Origin: Litoribrevibacter euphylliae
GTDB taxonomy: Bacteria; Pseudomonadota; Gammaproteobacteria; Pseudomonadales; Litoribrevibacteraceae
Direction of reading: 5' to 3'
NCBI RefSeq assembly: GCF_042646085.1
Contig: NZ_JBHRSZ010000002.1
Location: forward strand, 930,001 to 994,000
Length of the DNA stretch: 64,000 nt
The position numbers and the translations under genes are program-made. The notes under the pieces were generated by a model. That model saw nothing but the letters and a program-made list of their open reading frames with translations, made no database searches and was not told where the DNA came from. This document shows positions 26,815 through 36,107 of this stretch, in pieces; the first letter of the stretch is position 1, and each line of letters opens with the position of its first letter.

Positions 26815-27504
26815 TTAAACCGGCGGATCAATCTTATTCCCCAGAGACGTATTCACCCGATACCAACCCGCAATCGAATAACGATCTCGACTTGCTGGCA
26901 ATACTTCATGCGGAAATTCCTCGCTCAAAAACACCACCACTGTACCGTTTAACGGCGTTACTTTAGTGCCTTCTCGATCCTGTTCATCTTGATACAGCAC
27001 CAGTTCACCACCGTCGTCCAAAGACCAACCCGAGTTAAGATAAACCACCAAAGACAATACGCGGTTGGCTTCGCCTTTGAAGGCATCCAAATGACGTTTG
27101 TAGTAATCCCCAACGCGATAATGCGCAAAGTGGCTCTCGAAAGAAAACAGGCCTAAGAACAAGCGCCTGTTGAGGTATTGTTGCAGCCCGCCAGACCACT
27201 CCAGCCAGAGTTTCCCTGCACTTGATTCACCGGTGATCCAACAAATCTCGTCGGTACGCACAAACTCACTTTGCACATAATCTTCACCCCGACCAATACC
27301 AGCATCGGAGAATTTCTGGGCGTCGATACTCCGCACCTGTTCCAGCAGTGCTTCGTTTAAGAACGGCGGTAACGCCACCGGATTAATGCTGTAGCCACGC
27401 TGTTCAATATCGTCTGCTATACGAGCAAACAAGGTTTCATTCGTTGAGTTGTCGTCACTCAACAGTGCACGTTTAGTGATGCCCACTGTTTTCTGCCTAT
27501 ACAA
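26815..27504 (-). CDS. 2-oxoglutarate/Fe(II) oxygenase, prolyl-4-hydroxylase-like
   Basis: Protein of up to 229 residues with the double-stranded beta-helix of prolyl 4-hydroxylase/SM-20 type enzymes. Iron ligands are His138 and Asp140 (YKRHLDAF) and His199 (EFPHEVLP); Arg208 in RDRYSIAGWYRVN would bind 2-oxoglutarate. The frame begins with a TTG at 27504; a GTG 18 bases later is an alternative start, and neither has a good ribosome site. The substrate is unknown. Family placement is firm because all four key residues are present. Confidence 0.85.
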   Translation of the reverse strand: MYRQKTVGITKRALLSDDNSTNETLFARIADDIEQRGYSINPVALPPFLNEALLEQVRSIDAQKFSDAGIGRGEDYVQSEFVRTDEICWITGESSAGKLWLEWSGGLQQYLNRRLFLGLFSFESHFAHYRVGDYYKRHLDAFKGEANRVLSLVVYLNSGWSLDDGGELVLYQDEQDREGTKVTPLNGTVVVFLSEEFPHEVLPASRDRYSIAGWYRVNTSLGNKIDPPV

Positions 27505-27653
27505 AGGTCAACTGACCAAATAGAGGAATTTCGGCTCTGAAAGTAATAGATTCAGTTCCGAGCAAATATATAACCTGACTTTTTACGCAGCATCGAGCAC
27601 TCACGAACCAAAAGTTCAAGAGCACATCAACAAGCTAATTTAGCGGTTACGTT

Positions 27654-27744
27654 AAATAGTCAATCCACGGTGGGGTGATGCTTAGGCACATCAAGGACTG
27701 ACGGTTTGGGCTTCCCACATGAGTATTGGGTTCCCTGACTATTT
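27654..27744. other. Possible structured RNA or repeat in a 324-base gap
   Basis: AAATAGTCA (27654-27662) pairs with TGACTATTT (27736-27744), enclosing about 73 bases with several small stems (TGGG/CCCA, GTGATG/CACATCA). Another hairpin, GCAAGAC/GTCTTGC, lies at about 27768-27790. I match it to no RNA family and cannot tell the strand. No ORF of note lies in this gap between the oxygenase and the DUF1704 gene. Confidence 0.25.
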
Positions 27745-27828
27745 ATACTGATTTGAGTGCAGAGGCAAGACTTTTTATCGTCTTGCACTGTTAAGACCGC
27801 GGTGCATCACACAGAAAGCAGACAAAGC

Positions 27829-28998
27829 CTACTTAATGGCATGAGCGATAAACTTATGAACGTCATCAATCGGTTCCGGACGCGCAATGGCCGGACTGAT
27901 AAAACCGGGCGCGGTTAAAAACCCTTTTTCAATCAAACGACGAACAATCGGCAGATGGGCCATAGACACTTTACCTGCCAACAAATGCGTAAAGTCCGTC
28001 TGAGTTTCAGAGGCGTGCAACATTTGGTGGAAGCCCTGCAAGTAGAGATAATCCTTAGTGAATCCACCTCCGCGATAGACACGCGCGGTAATGGTGAAGG
28101 CCAATTCATCCGCCACACCATATCCGTTTCTCAACAGGGAAAAAGTCCGTTTGAAGTCTTTTTCCTGAATCATGGATTGCACAGCCACCACGCGCAGCGC
28201 AAGAATTTTCAGCCGTGGCAAGGTCAAACAACCGGAGAGATATTCACACAAAATCGCCAACCCTTCCTGAGTGGTGGTGTTCACTGGCGACCCCAACGAC
28301 AAGACCTGCAAAGGCTGGTTACGAGCATTCAACGTCGTCACCAGATGCACTCCCAGCTCATGATGCGCCAGCGCTTTGGTTTCCACCGCAGAGGCCAGAG
28401 CACCTGTATTGATTTTGACCGTCAAACCCGACACCAAGGCATTAGCAATCATGGAATCGTCGAGCTTGATTTGATACTGATACCCTTCCTGTATGGCAAA
28501 GGCTTCAAGACGACGCTGAATTTCCTCAGCGTTCAATAACTCCTCCGCCCTTGGGTCGAGATCATCCGGAAGATGCAGAATAAACCGCGCATTACCGATG
28601 TCTTTTTCAGAAGGTTCACCGTAATAGCGCAACGCATCGTAAAGAAACTCCGGCGTCCCTATCGACTTATATTGGTCAAGCTTATCCACATAGGATTCAA
28701 TAACGGAGCTGTACAGACTGATCAAGTCATCGTCTTTTAATTGTTCAACCGGCAAATTAAACAAGGCGCGTTTTCGCTGAAATAAATCCAAGCTGTGATC
28801 TGCATAGGCAAACTGAGGGTTTACCGAAAAGTTTGAAGCAAAAAAAGCATCCCGCTCTTGTCGGTAATTTAATGGTGCGACCGCATCAAGAATGTTGATA
28901 CCTCGCACTGCCGAGAATAAATCCTGATCTAATTGTTTAACAGCAGCACTGATATTGGCAGCAGTTTCAACACCCTTTTTATCAACGTTAGAGCTCAC
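27829..28998 (-). CDS. DUF1704 (QEGLA-motif) putative metallopeptidase
   Basis: Protein of 389 residues of the flavohemoglobin-expression-modulating QEGLA family (DUF1704). HELGVH at 213-218 is the HExxxH metal site and TQEGLA at 243-248 the second conserved motif; the family is related to the MATCAP tubulin carboxypeptidases. The start is a GTG at 28998 with AGGAGG in good position. It is the last gene of a minus-strand run after the CDP-alcohol phosphotransferase gene, with a 93-base gap. The substrate is unknown; a tie to the lipid genes is only positional. Confidence 0.85.
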   Translation of the reverse strand: MSSNVDKKGVETAANISAAVKQLDQDLFSAVRGINILDAVAPLNYRQERDAFFASNFSVNPQFAYADHSLDLFQRKRALFNLPVEQLKDDDLISLYSSVIESYVDKLDQYKSIGTPEFLYDALRYYGEPSEKDIGNARFILHLPDDLDPRAEELLNAEEIQRRLEAFAIQEGYQYQIKLDDSMIANALVSGLTVKINTGALASAVETKALAHHELGVHLVTTLNARNQPLQVLSLGSPVNTTTQEGLAILCEYLSGCLTLPRLKILALRVVAVQSMIQEKDFKRTFSLLRNGYGVADELAFTITARVYRGGGFTKDYLYLQGFHQMLHASETQTDFTHLLAGKVSMAHLPIVRRLIEKGFLTAPGFISPAIARPEPIDDVHKFIAHAIK

Positions 28999-29091
28999 GA
29001 GTCACCCCTCCTATAGGCCCAAGGGCTGGAGTGTACGCACTTATCAAGCCCTGGCATATAAGTATTTATCAATGTAAGAGCATCTATGAAA

Positions 29092-29760
29092 TCAAGCGTT
29101 CACAGCATCGTCTTTCTTTTCATAAAAACCACGATATACCCCATAACCATAGGTCAGGATAAAGGCCAGCGCGATAGGTAAGGTCAACCAGGAGAACAGC
29201 CACGCCACCACCAAAGCCAAATTCACCCAAACCACTTTTGTGGCGGTATTGGCACGGCTACGAATCATCCCCGGTATTGCACGTGACGACACCATAGTCA
29301 CACTGTGACACAGGAACACCAGAATCAACCAGACTTCAGCTTCAAAAGAAAAGAGCGACGATAACAACAGGACAAAAAGCAGATGACGCATGAGTTCATT
29401 AGTCGGCGATCCTTGTATCTTAGATGCGGGATCAAGCCGCGCCGTTGAACGGAGAATAGCAGCCCCAGCCGCTAGCAATGACATCACCAAGACTGCACCA
29501 CCAAAGTGAACACCTACGGCTAATGCGATCATGCCATGCGCCACCGCATCACAGACGTTATCCAGATGTGCGCCAAACTGGCTTCGGATATTCATCTTCG
29601 CTGCCAGAATGCCATCGAGGTCATCCATGATGTTGTTGTAAATGATCAGAGGAATCAGATACTGGAACCCGCCGTCCATAAACAACAAACACAAAGGCAG
29701 AACCCCCAACACGGACACGATATTGGCGGCATTACGATATAAAAAGTGCTGTTCAGTCAT
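29092..29760 (-). CDS. CDP-alcohol phosphatidyltransferase
   Basis: Integral membrane enzyme of 222 residues with about six membrane segments. The family motif is present at 46-71 as D46-x2-D49-G50-x2-A53-A54 ... G63-x3-D67-x3-D71; only the usual Arg after Ala53 is replaced by Ala. It joins a CDP-activated group to an alcohol, releasing CMP, in phospholipid or phosphodiester synthesis. AAGGG precedes the start. Its upstream partners are a sugar-nucleotide-type nucleotidyltransferase and a methyltransferase, so it may attach a methylated CDP-activated head group to a lipid. Confidence 0.85.
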   Translation of the reverse strand: MTEQHFLYRNAANIVSVLGVLPLCLLFMDGGFQYLIPLIIYNNIMDDLDGILAAKMNIRSQFGAHLDNVCDAVAHGMIALAVGVHFGGAVLVMSLLAAGAAILRSTARLDPASKIQGSPTNELMRHLLFVLLLSSLFSFEAEVWLILVFLCHSVTMVSSRAIPGMIRSRANTATKVVWVNLALVVAWLFSWLTLPIALAFILTYGYGVYRGFYEKKDDAVNA

Positions 29761-29808
29761 AACCCTTTATCTTGGATAAATGTGTTCAAAATGAGCGTCG
29801 AGTAGCCA

Positions 29809-30648
29809 CTACTCTGCTGGTTCCAACAAGAAAAAGTGATTCTCTAATTCAGGGAATGCAACGTCTAAGGCTTTAGGTATTTTAGTGATCCAAGGGTTGG
29901 TCAGTCTTAACCCCAAATAGGTCGCACGCCCGACCAAAGACAGCATCTGAGCTTTCTCTGGCACATGCTTTTTCCATTTCTTAATCAACTCACAACCGGT
30001 CTGCATCAAAATGTAAGGGTCATTTGGCTGTACAGTTTTAACGTGATAACCACACTCTTGAAACAGTTTTTGATAGTGCTCCACCGAGCGATAGATCACC
30101 GAATATTCACCTTGCTTGGTGATGGATTGACCCCGTACCGTCGATTCCCGACACAGTACTTTTCCGGCGCCCGAAACATTCGCTCTGAAGCTTTGAGTAC
30201 GTCTCAAATTGTTAAGCAAGCTCACCACATCTGTGTCATTCAGATACATTAATAACCCGCCCAAGAACGCCACATCAAAGGGCTCTGAAGGCTGGTAATT
30301 AAGTACATCAGCATGATGAGTTTGAACGTTTGATAACCCGGAACAGCGACTGAGCAGCTCTTGATACAAGCTTTCGCTGCCTTCCACCGCTTCTACACGG
30401 GTAAAACGTTGAGCGAAAGCCTCCGCCCAAAAACCTACGCCACTGCCTAAATCCAACGCCATATGCTGGCTATCGAGATCAGCCAATAACTGATCCACAA
30501 TCTTAAGCTCTTCTTTGAAGCGATAATCCCCTGCGGTTTGGGGAAAGCCAAAGCCATCCATCATATATGGCCCCATAATGGAGGGCTGTACTGAATTGAA
30601 ATAACGAGTTACTGCGGCTGGATCAATATTTTCCGTCTGACTTGTCAC
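29809..30648 (-). CDS. Class I SAM-dependent methyltransferase
   Basis: Protein of 279 residues with a seven-stranded methyltransferase core: ALDLGSGVGFWAEAFA (motif I, near residue 64), VEAVEGSE (post I) and PFDVAFLGGLLMYL (motif II/III). CRESTVRGQSITKQGEYSVIY recalls small-molecule N- or O-methyltransferases. Translation begins at a GTG (30648) with AGGAAGGA upstream. It is 24 bases behind the nucleotidyltransferase gene and 48 before the CDP-alcohol phosphotransferase gene. Methylation of the head group is the natural inference; the acceptor is unknown. Confidence 0.8.
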   Translation of the reverse strand: MTSQTENIDPAAVTRYFNSVQPSIMGPYMMDGFGFPQTAGDYRFKEELKIVDQLLADLDSQHMALDLGSGVGFWAEAFAQRFTRVEAVEGSESLYQELLSRCSGLSNVQTHHADVLNYQPSEPFDVAFLGGLLMYLNDTDVVSLLNNLRRTQSFRANVSGAGKVLCRESTVRGQSITKQGEYSVIYRSVEHYQKLFQECGYHVKTVQPNDPYILMQTGCELIKKWKKHVPEKAQMLSLVGRATYLGLRLTNPWITKIPKALDVAFPELENHFFLLEPAE

Positions 30649-30672
30649 AAAGAATCCTTCCTGAAATTGAGA

Positions 30673-31461
30673 TTAACGACTTGCGGTGATATGACGCACT
30701 AGCGGTTCATCCGTATCATAGCCATACAAATGGTTCGCCGCGTCTAAGTCTTCCAAGGTGTCGATTTCATACCAGGCGTTCTTACGAAACTCGACCACTT
30801 CAAAATCCAGCCGGCCTTCTGCCACCAAATCCGCAAACACCACTTCGTAATACCCGTTAAGCTCATTATTTGCCACATAGGATTCAAGACGTTCGAGAAT
30901 TTTCTGCCATGAAATGTAGGATAAACTGCAGATATTGACGGTCTTGAAGAAACGATTGGTAGAGAGGTTTTTACCCAAATAAAACCGCTTGGCATGGCAC
31001 TGCTCATCAATTTCCAGCATGGTGCCATTCATCCAGGGCAAAGGGCTGGACACCGCGATTCGATCTGGCTTGAGCATGTCTTTCAACATCGCCGTTTCGA
31101 ACACCAAGTCGCTCTCTAATAACATGAAGTCTTCTTGGATTTTTTGCTTAGCCAACCACAGAGAGTAAATATTGTTGGTGGAGTCGTATTGGTGATTCAC
31201 AACAAACTCCAACTCAAAATCTGACGCGTGTTGCTCTAAATACGCTCGTACTTGTTCACCTTTATAGCCAATCACCACCACTAACCGTTTGATGCCATGC
31301 AACCGCAAATGTTGAACAAGACGATACAAGATCGTCTCACCCGCTACAGGCGTAAGGCATTTAGGCGCATCAAGAGTTAATGGTTGGAGTCGGGTACCAC
31401 AGCCAGCGGCAAGTAATACAGCAGAGGAGATAGTATTTGAATCAAGTTTAGTGTCATGCAT
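30673..31461 (-). CDS. LicC-like nucleotidyltransferase
   Basis: Nucleotidyltransferase of 262 residues. LLAAGCGTRLQPLTLDAPKCLTPVAG is the GxGTRLxPLT...PK signature, and STNNIYSLWLA and LLESDLVFE recall LicC-type CTP:phosphocholine cytidylyltransferases and related choline/inositol-phosphate enzymes. HAWYEIDTLEDL-like sequence (NAWYEIDTLEDLDAAN) closes the domain. AGGGAAG precedes the start. As first gene of the operon it would activate a phospho-alcohol to the CDP form used by the last membrane enzyme. No kinase domain is fused. Exact substrate unknown. Confidence 0.8.
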   Translation of the reverse strand: MHDTKLDSNTISSAVLLAAGCGTRLQPLTLDAPKCLTPVAGETILYRLVQHLRLHGIKRLVVVIGYKGEQVRAYLEQHASDFELEFVVNHQYDSTNNIYSLWLAKQKIQEDFMLLESDLVFETAMLKDMLKPDRIAVSSPLPWMNGTMLEIDEQCHAKRFYLGKNLSTNRFFKTVNICSLSYISWQKILERLESYVANNELNGYYEVVFADLVAEGRLDFEVVEFRKNAWYEIDTLEDLDAANHLYGYDTDEPLVRHITASR

Positions 31462-31853
31462 AGTGCTTCCCTTCTATAAACAACAATTCTACAAAGGAAG
31501 ATAGAATCGAGAAGATAGATTGAGCTTATACACATAACATCAACAAAAGTGACATTAACAAACGTGAGAAGCGCCCAATCCGTCGGACAATTTACTTCAC
31601 CAGAACTTCCTAAATCTGATGAACATCACTGTACTCGTTACACTCTGAGTTCTTGGTATTCGCTGGATACTAAAAAAGAGAGCTATAACAGTACGCTTAG
31701 ATAAAGATGAGCGTGATCCTATTTATGGAATCCCACACCCATCTCTCGGTCGGAGAAACACCCGCTGGCGTTGCAAAACTTGTTCTATCGCCCACAACCG
31801 GAAGGGTCGCAGGATGCTCTTAAGTTGAATGTGTGATGTGAGAATTATCATTA
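31462..31853. other. 392-base gap, no gene recognised
   Basis: The gap lies upstream of the nucleotidyltransferase operon and downstream of a solute-binding protein gene. A GC-richer block at about 31727-31825 is open in more than one frame for 30-40 codons on both strands but has no start signals, and I match it to no riboswitch or repeat family. The operon promoter should lie here; I cannot place it. Confidence 0.3.
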
Positions 31854-32633
31854 TTATTGAACCGCATACTTACTAACAATTTTAGCGAAGGTGCCGTTGC
31901 TTTTTATCGCATCCAGTGCTTTCTGGAAACGATTCACAACGTCATCCGACGTGTTCTTATTAAAACCGTAGTAGTATTCTAGTCCACTATTCAATAATAG
32001 CGACTTTTCAACTTTTGCTGGATCGAACCCGGCTTTCTGCAAACCATAAATGGTAGTGAATTCCAGACCATAGATAAAATCGACACGCTTTTTGTATAGC
32101 AGCAGATAATTGCGCGTTTGCTTATCCACTTGATGGATGTTCTTCTTCAGATCGAACCCTAGATCCAACAACTGCTGTTCACCTGCTTCGCCACGCACAG
32201 TACCGATCATGTAATTTTTAGCATCGTCGAAGTTTTTGACTTTGATGTCGTCACGCGACTTTAACTTCCATAAGTAAATTTCACGGGGGGCAATTGGTCC
32301 AACCCACTTGAACTGATCTTCCCGTTTTTTACTGCGAGCCATCGTGAACACCGCCGTGTTCTCTTCCTCTTGAGCCAACTTATAAGAACGATTCCAAGGA
32401 AAGATTTTAATATCGGGCTCTTCGCCCAAATGCGCATACATGGCCTTAAGAATATCGATTGAATAACCAGTCAAACTGCCATCTGGTTTGGTATATTCAA
32501 ATGGAGGCCACTCGGAAGCCAAAAAACGAACTGGCTTATCAACAACAGCGGCAGAAGCCTCATTAGCAGCAAGCGCTACATTGGAAACAATGCATGAGAT
32601 GAACAAACTTACGAAAAGAGCCAGTGTTTTCAT
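31854..32633 (-). CDS. Periplasmic solute-binding protein, family 3
   Basis: Extracellular solute-binding protein of the amino-acid (HisJ/GlnH) fold, 259 residues, with a signal peptide cut near VALAA (residue 22). SEWPPFEYTKPDGSLTGYSIDILKAMYAHLG is the domain start, and FPWNRSYKLAQEEENTAVFTMARSKKRED is typical of the orphan group that lacks the Arg of true amino-acid binders. No ABC permease or ATPase gene is near. It may be a sensor-type or orphan protein; the ligand is unknown. Confidence 0.85.
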   Translation of the reverse strand: MKTLALFVSLFISCIVSNVALAANEASAAVVDKPVRFLASEWPPFEYTKPDGSLTGYSIDILKAMYAHLGEEPDIKIFPWNRSYKLAQEEENTAVFTMARSKKREDQFKWVGPIAPREIYLWKLKSRDDIKVKNFDDAKNYMIGTVRGEAGEQQLLDLGFDLKKNIHQVDKQTRNYLLLYKKRVDFIYGLEFTTIYGLQKAGFDPAKVEKSLLLNSGLEYYYGFNKNTSDDVVNRFQKALDAIKSNGTFAKIVSKYAVQ

Positions 32634-32854
32634 GGATTCGTTTTCTCTTTAGATTGGTAATTTAGTACGAGAAAGAATAGGTGGTGGGCATACTATGGTC
32701 AAAGAAAAATCGAATCAACTGTAAAAAATTAAATCTCAGGGTCTAAAAGGCGTCTCTAGGAAAGACTCGGACTTTGCAGTCATTCTATCCCTGTCTATGG
32801 TTATAAAGGACCCCTGATGGTCACCCGTGCTCACAAACTGTACGAGGCAAAATC

Positions 32855-33625
32855 ATGATGCATTTGATTAATAAGACCCTGTTGACCCTAGTTAGCGCCC
32901 TACTCTTAGTCTCTCACGCTCATTCAGATACCATCACCATTCGCTCCGATGTGTGGTTTCCGATGAATGGTGAGCCTGGCTCTGCTCAGCCTGGCTATAT
33001 GATTGAATTAGCTCAAACCATCCTCTCAAAACATGGGCACACCGTTGATTATCGTTTGATGCCATGGGAACGGGCGCTCAACGAAGTACGACTTGGCACC
33101 GAAGACTGTGTGGTGGGTGCCTATAAAGAAGACGCTCCCGACTTTATCTTTCCGGAAGAGCATTGGGGAATGGATAACTCTGCCTTCTATATCAAAAAAG
33201 GCGGCCCTTGGCGTTACACCGGCCTCGACTCATTAGATACAATCAAGCTGGGAGTCATCGGAGGATACGCTTATGGCGATGAATTCGATGAGTACGTCAA
33301 ACAAAACAAGCATGACAACATTCAAACCGTAAAAGGCGACAACGCACTTGAGAAAAACATCAAGAAAGTCATCGCTGGTCGTCTGACCACCTTTATTGAT
33401 TCGCCATTGGTGGTTGCCGCAAAGCTCAAAGAAATGGGCATGGAGGGTAATATTGATGAAGCCGGAACACTCGGTGACCCCAGCCCCATGTACATTGCGT
33501 GTTCACCGGTGAAACCCAATAGCAAAGACTATATAAAGCTCATCGACGACGGCACCAAAGCTCTAAGAGCCTCAGGCGAGCTTGATGCCATCATGGCGAA
33601 GTACGGCTTGAAAGACTGGAAATAA
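32855..33625 (+). CDS. Periplasmic solute-binding protein, family 3
   Basis: Second orphan family-3 solute-binding protein, 256 residues, signal peptide cut after SHAHS near residue 24. SDVWFPMNGEPGSAQPGYMIELAQTIL is the opening strand, with YRLMPWERALNEVRLGTEDCVVGA after it. It is divergent from the other binding-protein gene, and the two are only distantly alike. No transporter subunits are nearby. A recurring RAACCTCT motif and a strong terminator follow it. Confidence 0.85.
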   Translation: MMHLINKTLLTLVSALLLVSHAHSDTITIRSDVWFPMNGEPGSAQPGYMIELAQTILSKHGHTVDYRLMPWERALNEVRLGTEDCVVGAYKEDAPDFIFPEEHWGMDNSAFYIKKGGPWRYTGLDSLDTIKLGVIGGYAYGDEFDEYVKQNKHDNIQTVKGDNALEKNIKKVIAGRLTTFIDSPLVVAAKLKEMGMEGNIDEAGTLGDPSPMYIACSPVKPNSKDYIKLIDDGTKALRASGELDAIMAKYGLKDWK

Positions 33626-33631
33626 ACTTAG

Positions 33632-33653
33632 GGAACCTCTGAACAAGTCCCTC
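33632..33653. repeat. Solo copy of the MITE terminal sequence
   Basis: GGAACCTCTGAACAAGTCC followed by CTC equals the terminal repeat of the element at 45184-45450, alone, seven bases after the stop of the solute-binding protein gene. No partner end is nearby. Confidence 0.6.
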
Positions 33654-33660
33654 GTTTCAA

Positions 33661-33703
33661 AACAATAAAGCCCGGCTGGCAACCTCAACCGGGCTTTATT
33701 GTT
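33661..33703. terminator. Strong bidirectional terminator
   Basis: AACAATAAAGCCCGG and CCGGGCTTTATTGTT make a perfect 15-pair stem with a 13-base loop between the convergent solute-binding protein and phoX genes. Confidence 0.85.
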
Positions 33704-33780
33704 TGGTTCTTAATAACTGCTAGTAATAATCACTATTAAGAATCGCAATTAATAACCGCTTTTCTTAAGAACCACTTACC

Positions 33781-35682
33781 TTAAGAACCAATCACACCAC
33801 CGTTCTTACGAGTGATCACGAACGTACAATCACGCGGTACGGTTACACCATCTTGAGGTGCCGGGAAGTTCGTCACCGATGGATCACCGTTACCAGGGTG
33901 CTGAGTATTAATGAACAAGGTGCGACGATCCGGAGTGATTGCCAAACCGGTGATTTCATCGCCCGTCACACCCGTGAACAAACGACGGATTTCCTTGGTA
34001 TTGGTATCAACAACCAACAACTGGTTATTCAGACCATCTTTCTGACCACCATCGGTTTGAACAAACAAACGCCCATCTGGATCAGCCCATAAGCCATCCG
34101 GATCACTGAAAGACTCTTCCGTACCATGGGTATCTTGAGCAATCAGGAAGATATCCCAAGCGAAGTTCGTACCTGTGTGCTCTTCAGTGTCTCTCCAACG
34201 AATGATGTGACCATCGGCATTGGGCGCCATTGGGTTAGCAGCATCCGCTTCAGTACGACGACTGTTATTGGTCAATGTACAATACACGTCGGAGTTTGGC
34301 GCAACAGTTACCCACTCAGGACGATCCATAGGCGTTGCACCTAAGATATCAGCGGCGATACGAGTGAAGGTTAATAGCTCCGCCTGATCCGCAAAACGAG
34401 CCGCCAAAGCCGGATTGTCGATGGTCAACGGCAACCATTCACCAGTCCCGTCTTCATTGAATTTAGCCACGTACAGAGTGCCTTCGTCCAAAGGATCAAC
34501 CCCGTTGGCACGCATTTCAACCCAATCACCTGCAGAGACAAACTTATAGATGTAATCGAAGCGTTGATCATCGCCCATGTACACCACAACACGGTTATCT
34601 TTACCAACCGTTACCGTTGCACCTTCGTGTTTAATACGACCGAGCGCGGTACGTTTCACCGGCACTTGCGTACCATCGAACGGATCAATCTCTACCACCC
34701 AACCAAAGCGATTTTCTTCGTTTTTATAATCAGGATCAGACAAGTCAAAACGGCGGTCAAAAACGTGCCAGCCATATCCAAAACCGTTTTCACTGAAACC
34801 GTAACGCTCATGCTCTTCTGTGGCAGTCCAGGTGGCTTTGTTGTGAGTTGCACCGAAGTAGCCGTTGAAGTTTTCTTCACACGTTAGGTAAGTACCCCAA
34901 GGCGTATGACCGTTAGAACAGTTATTCACTGTACCTAGCGGAATATTACCGTTTGGCGTTTTCAACAATTCACTGCTTGCAGCCGGCCCACTGAATCGAA
35001 CCGGCGTGTTCACATGAATACGGCGCGCATTTTCACTTTCGACCTGTTGCCACTCACCATTGCGCTGCTTTTTAATCTCAACGACAGCCACACCGTGAGC
35101 GTGTTGTGACGTGCGAACATCATCCAAGCTTTCAGGGAAATCTTTACCCAGTACCGTTGAGTTACGACCAAACTCATGATTAATCGCCAACATACCGTGG
35201 CGGTTACCTTGTCCCCAATGCTTACGGAATAAGCGGTCCGAATAGTCACCTTCCTGCATACGACGATCAATCGGGAAGAAGGTCATGCCATCATGACCAA
35301 TACCAATTTGTTGGCGCTGATCTTCTGCAGTTGGTGGCCAGCTGTATGCTGGGCCGCCCGGCTCAAGTGGTTCACCCCAAGGGATCAACACTTGATACTC
35401 ATAATCAGGCGAGATACTAGGCGTTGGACCATTGCCTTCCGCCAACGTCACCGGTGTGAAATTTACCAATGAACGACCTCGGCGTGATTTCAACCCTGAC
35501 CAACCAAAGGCATTGGCCGTTGAAGAGCCTGCAACAAAGCTTGTTGCAGCTACCGCCAAAGAGCCACGCATTACACTGCGACGGCTAAGGTTTGCGTTTA
35601 ATACTTCCTCAAATGGACGATTGTTACTCGAGTTGGTAACCGTATCATCACTGTCATCGAATTTCTGGATCTCATCAGTCAT
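33781..35682 (-). CDS. phoX: PhoX-family alkaline phosphatase
   Basis: Exported phosphatase of the PhoX family (DUF839), 633 residues. A twin-arginine signal, SRRSVMRGSLAVAATSF, lies at about 34-50, as expected because PhoX folds with Ca and Fe in the cytoplasm. Family blocks include GIGHDGMTFFPID, ATVTVGKDNRVVVYMGDDQRFDYIYKFVS in two halves, WADPDGRLFVQTDGGQ and ITGLAITPDRRTLFINTQHPG. It releases phosphate from organic esters. Three Pho-box-like 11-base direct repeats lie about 100 bases upstream, in agreement with PhoB control. Confidence 0.93.
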   Translation of the reverse strand: MTDEIQKFDDSDDTVTNSSNNRPFEEVLNANLSRRSVMRGSLAVAATSFVAGSSTANAFGWSGLKSRRGRSLVNFTPVTLAEGNGPTPSISPDYEYQVLIPWGEPLEPGGPAYSWPPTAEDQRQQIGIGHDGMTFFPIDRRMQEGDYSDRLFRKHWGQGNRHGMLAINHEFGRNSTVLGKDFPESLDDVRTSQHAHGVAVVEIKKQRNGEWQQVESENARRIHVNTPVRFSGPAASSELLKTPNGNIPLGTVNNCSNGHTPWGTYLTCEENFNGYFGATHNKATWTATEEHERYGFSENGFGYGWHVFDRRFDLSDPDYKNEENRFGWVVEIDPFDGTQVPVKRTALGRIKHEGATVTVGKDNRVVVYMGDDQRFDYIYKFVSAGDWVEMRANGVDPLDEGTLYVAKFNEDGTGEWLPLTIDNPALAARFADQAELLTFTRIAADILGATPMDRPEWVTVAPNSDVYCTLTNNSRRTEADAANPMAPNADGHIIRWRDTEEHTGTNFAWDIFLIAQDTHGTEESFSDPDGLWADPDGRLFVQTDGGQKDGLNNQLLVVDTNTKEIRRLFTGVTGDEITGLAITPDRRTLFINTQHPGNGDPSVTNFPAPQDGVTVPRDCTFVITRKNGGVIGS

Positions 35683-35782
35683 AGCTTTACCCTCAGTATT
35701 GTTATTATCTGGGAGAAGTGATTTATGGAGCGCTTCCCTGATGTCCGACCCTAAAAATGAAGCATGTCAGTCCGGTGATTTT

Positions 35783-35815
35783 TTTATGACTAAATGATGG
35801 CAAAACGATGACTAA
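35783..35815 (-). promoter_or_regulatory. Pho-box-like direct repeats upstream of phoX
   Basis: On the minus strand three 11-base units follow each other: TTAGTCATCGT, TTTGCCATCAT, TTAGTCATAAA. PhoB sites consist of 11-base repeats with a CTGTCAT core; here the cores are TAGTCAT, TTGCCAT and TAGTCAT, i.e. degenerate with correct spacing. The rest of the 425-base gap to the REC-EAL gene holds nothing else I recognise. Confidence 0.5.
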
Positions 35816-36107
35816 TGACTTCGCACCAGAAGAGCTAACCTTCTGACTTTATTGATAAAAACATTACTTAAAAATCTCCATTTGTAGGTAATTACAGGCT
35901 GACCGTGTAAGGAAAAGAGTAAGTGTTTGCACTCAGCCTCAAACCTAAGTACCAGATATAACACCGCACGTTCTCACAACTTTTTACCCTACGCGATTCA
36001 TGATCAGCACACGTCTGAGCTTGTCTTGACAGCCAATCATTAACTGCCATAGTAAAAAAACCTTTTGATTAAAAATTCACCACAACTCAACAAATTAATG
36101 AGGCCTC

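Noticed and set aside
27624..27670. attC-like integron recombination site
   Set aside because: A GTTA-containing stretch suggested it, but there is no matching RYYYAAC partner and no gene-cassette array.
31727..31825. Possible riboswitch or short gene in the gap before the nucleotidyltransferase
   Set aside because: Checked by eye against glycine, c-di-GMP and TPP consensus cores without a match; frames open on both strands but without start signals.
31845..31870. Fur-box-like ATAATGATAAT
   Set aside because: It overlaps the 3' end of a solute-binding protein gene and matches only about two thirds of the consensus, far from any promoter.
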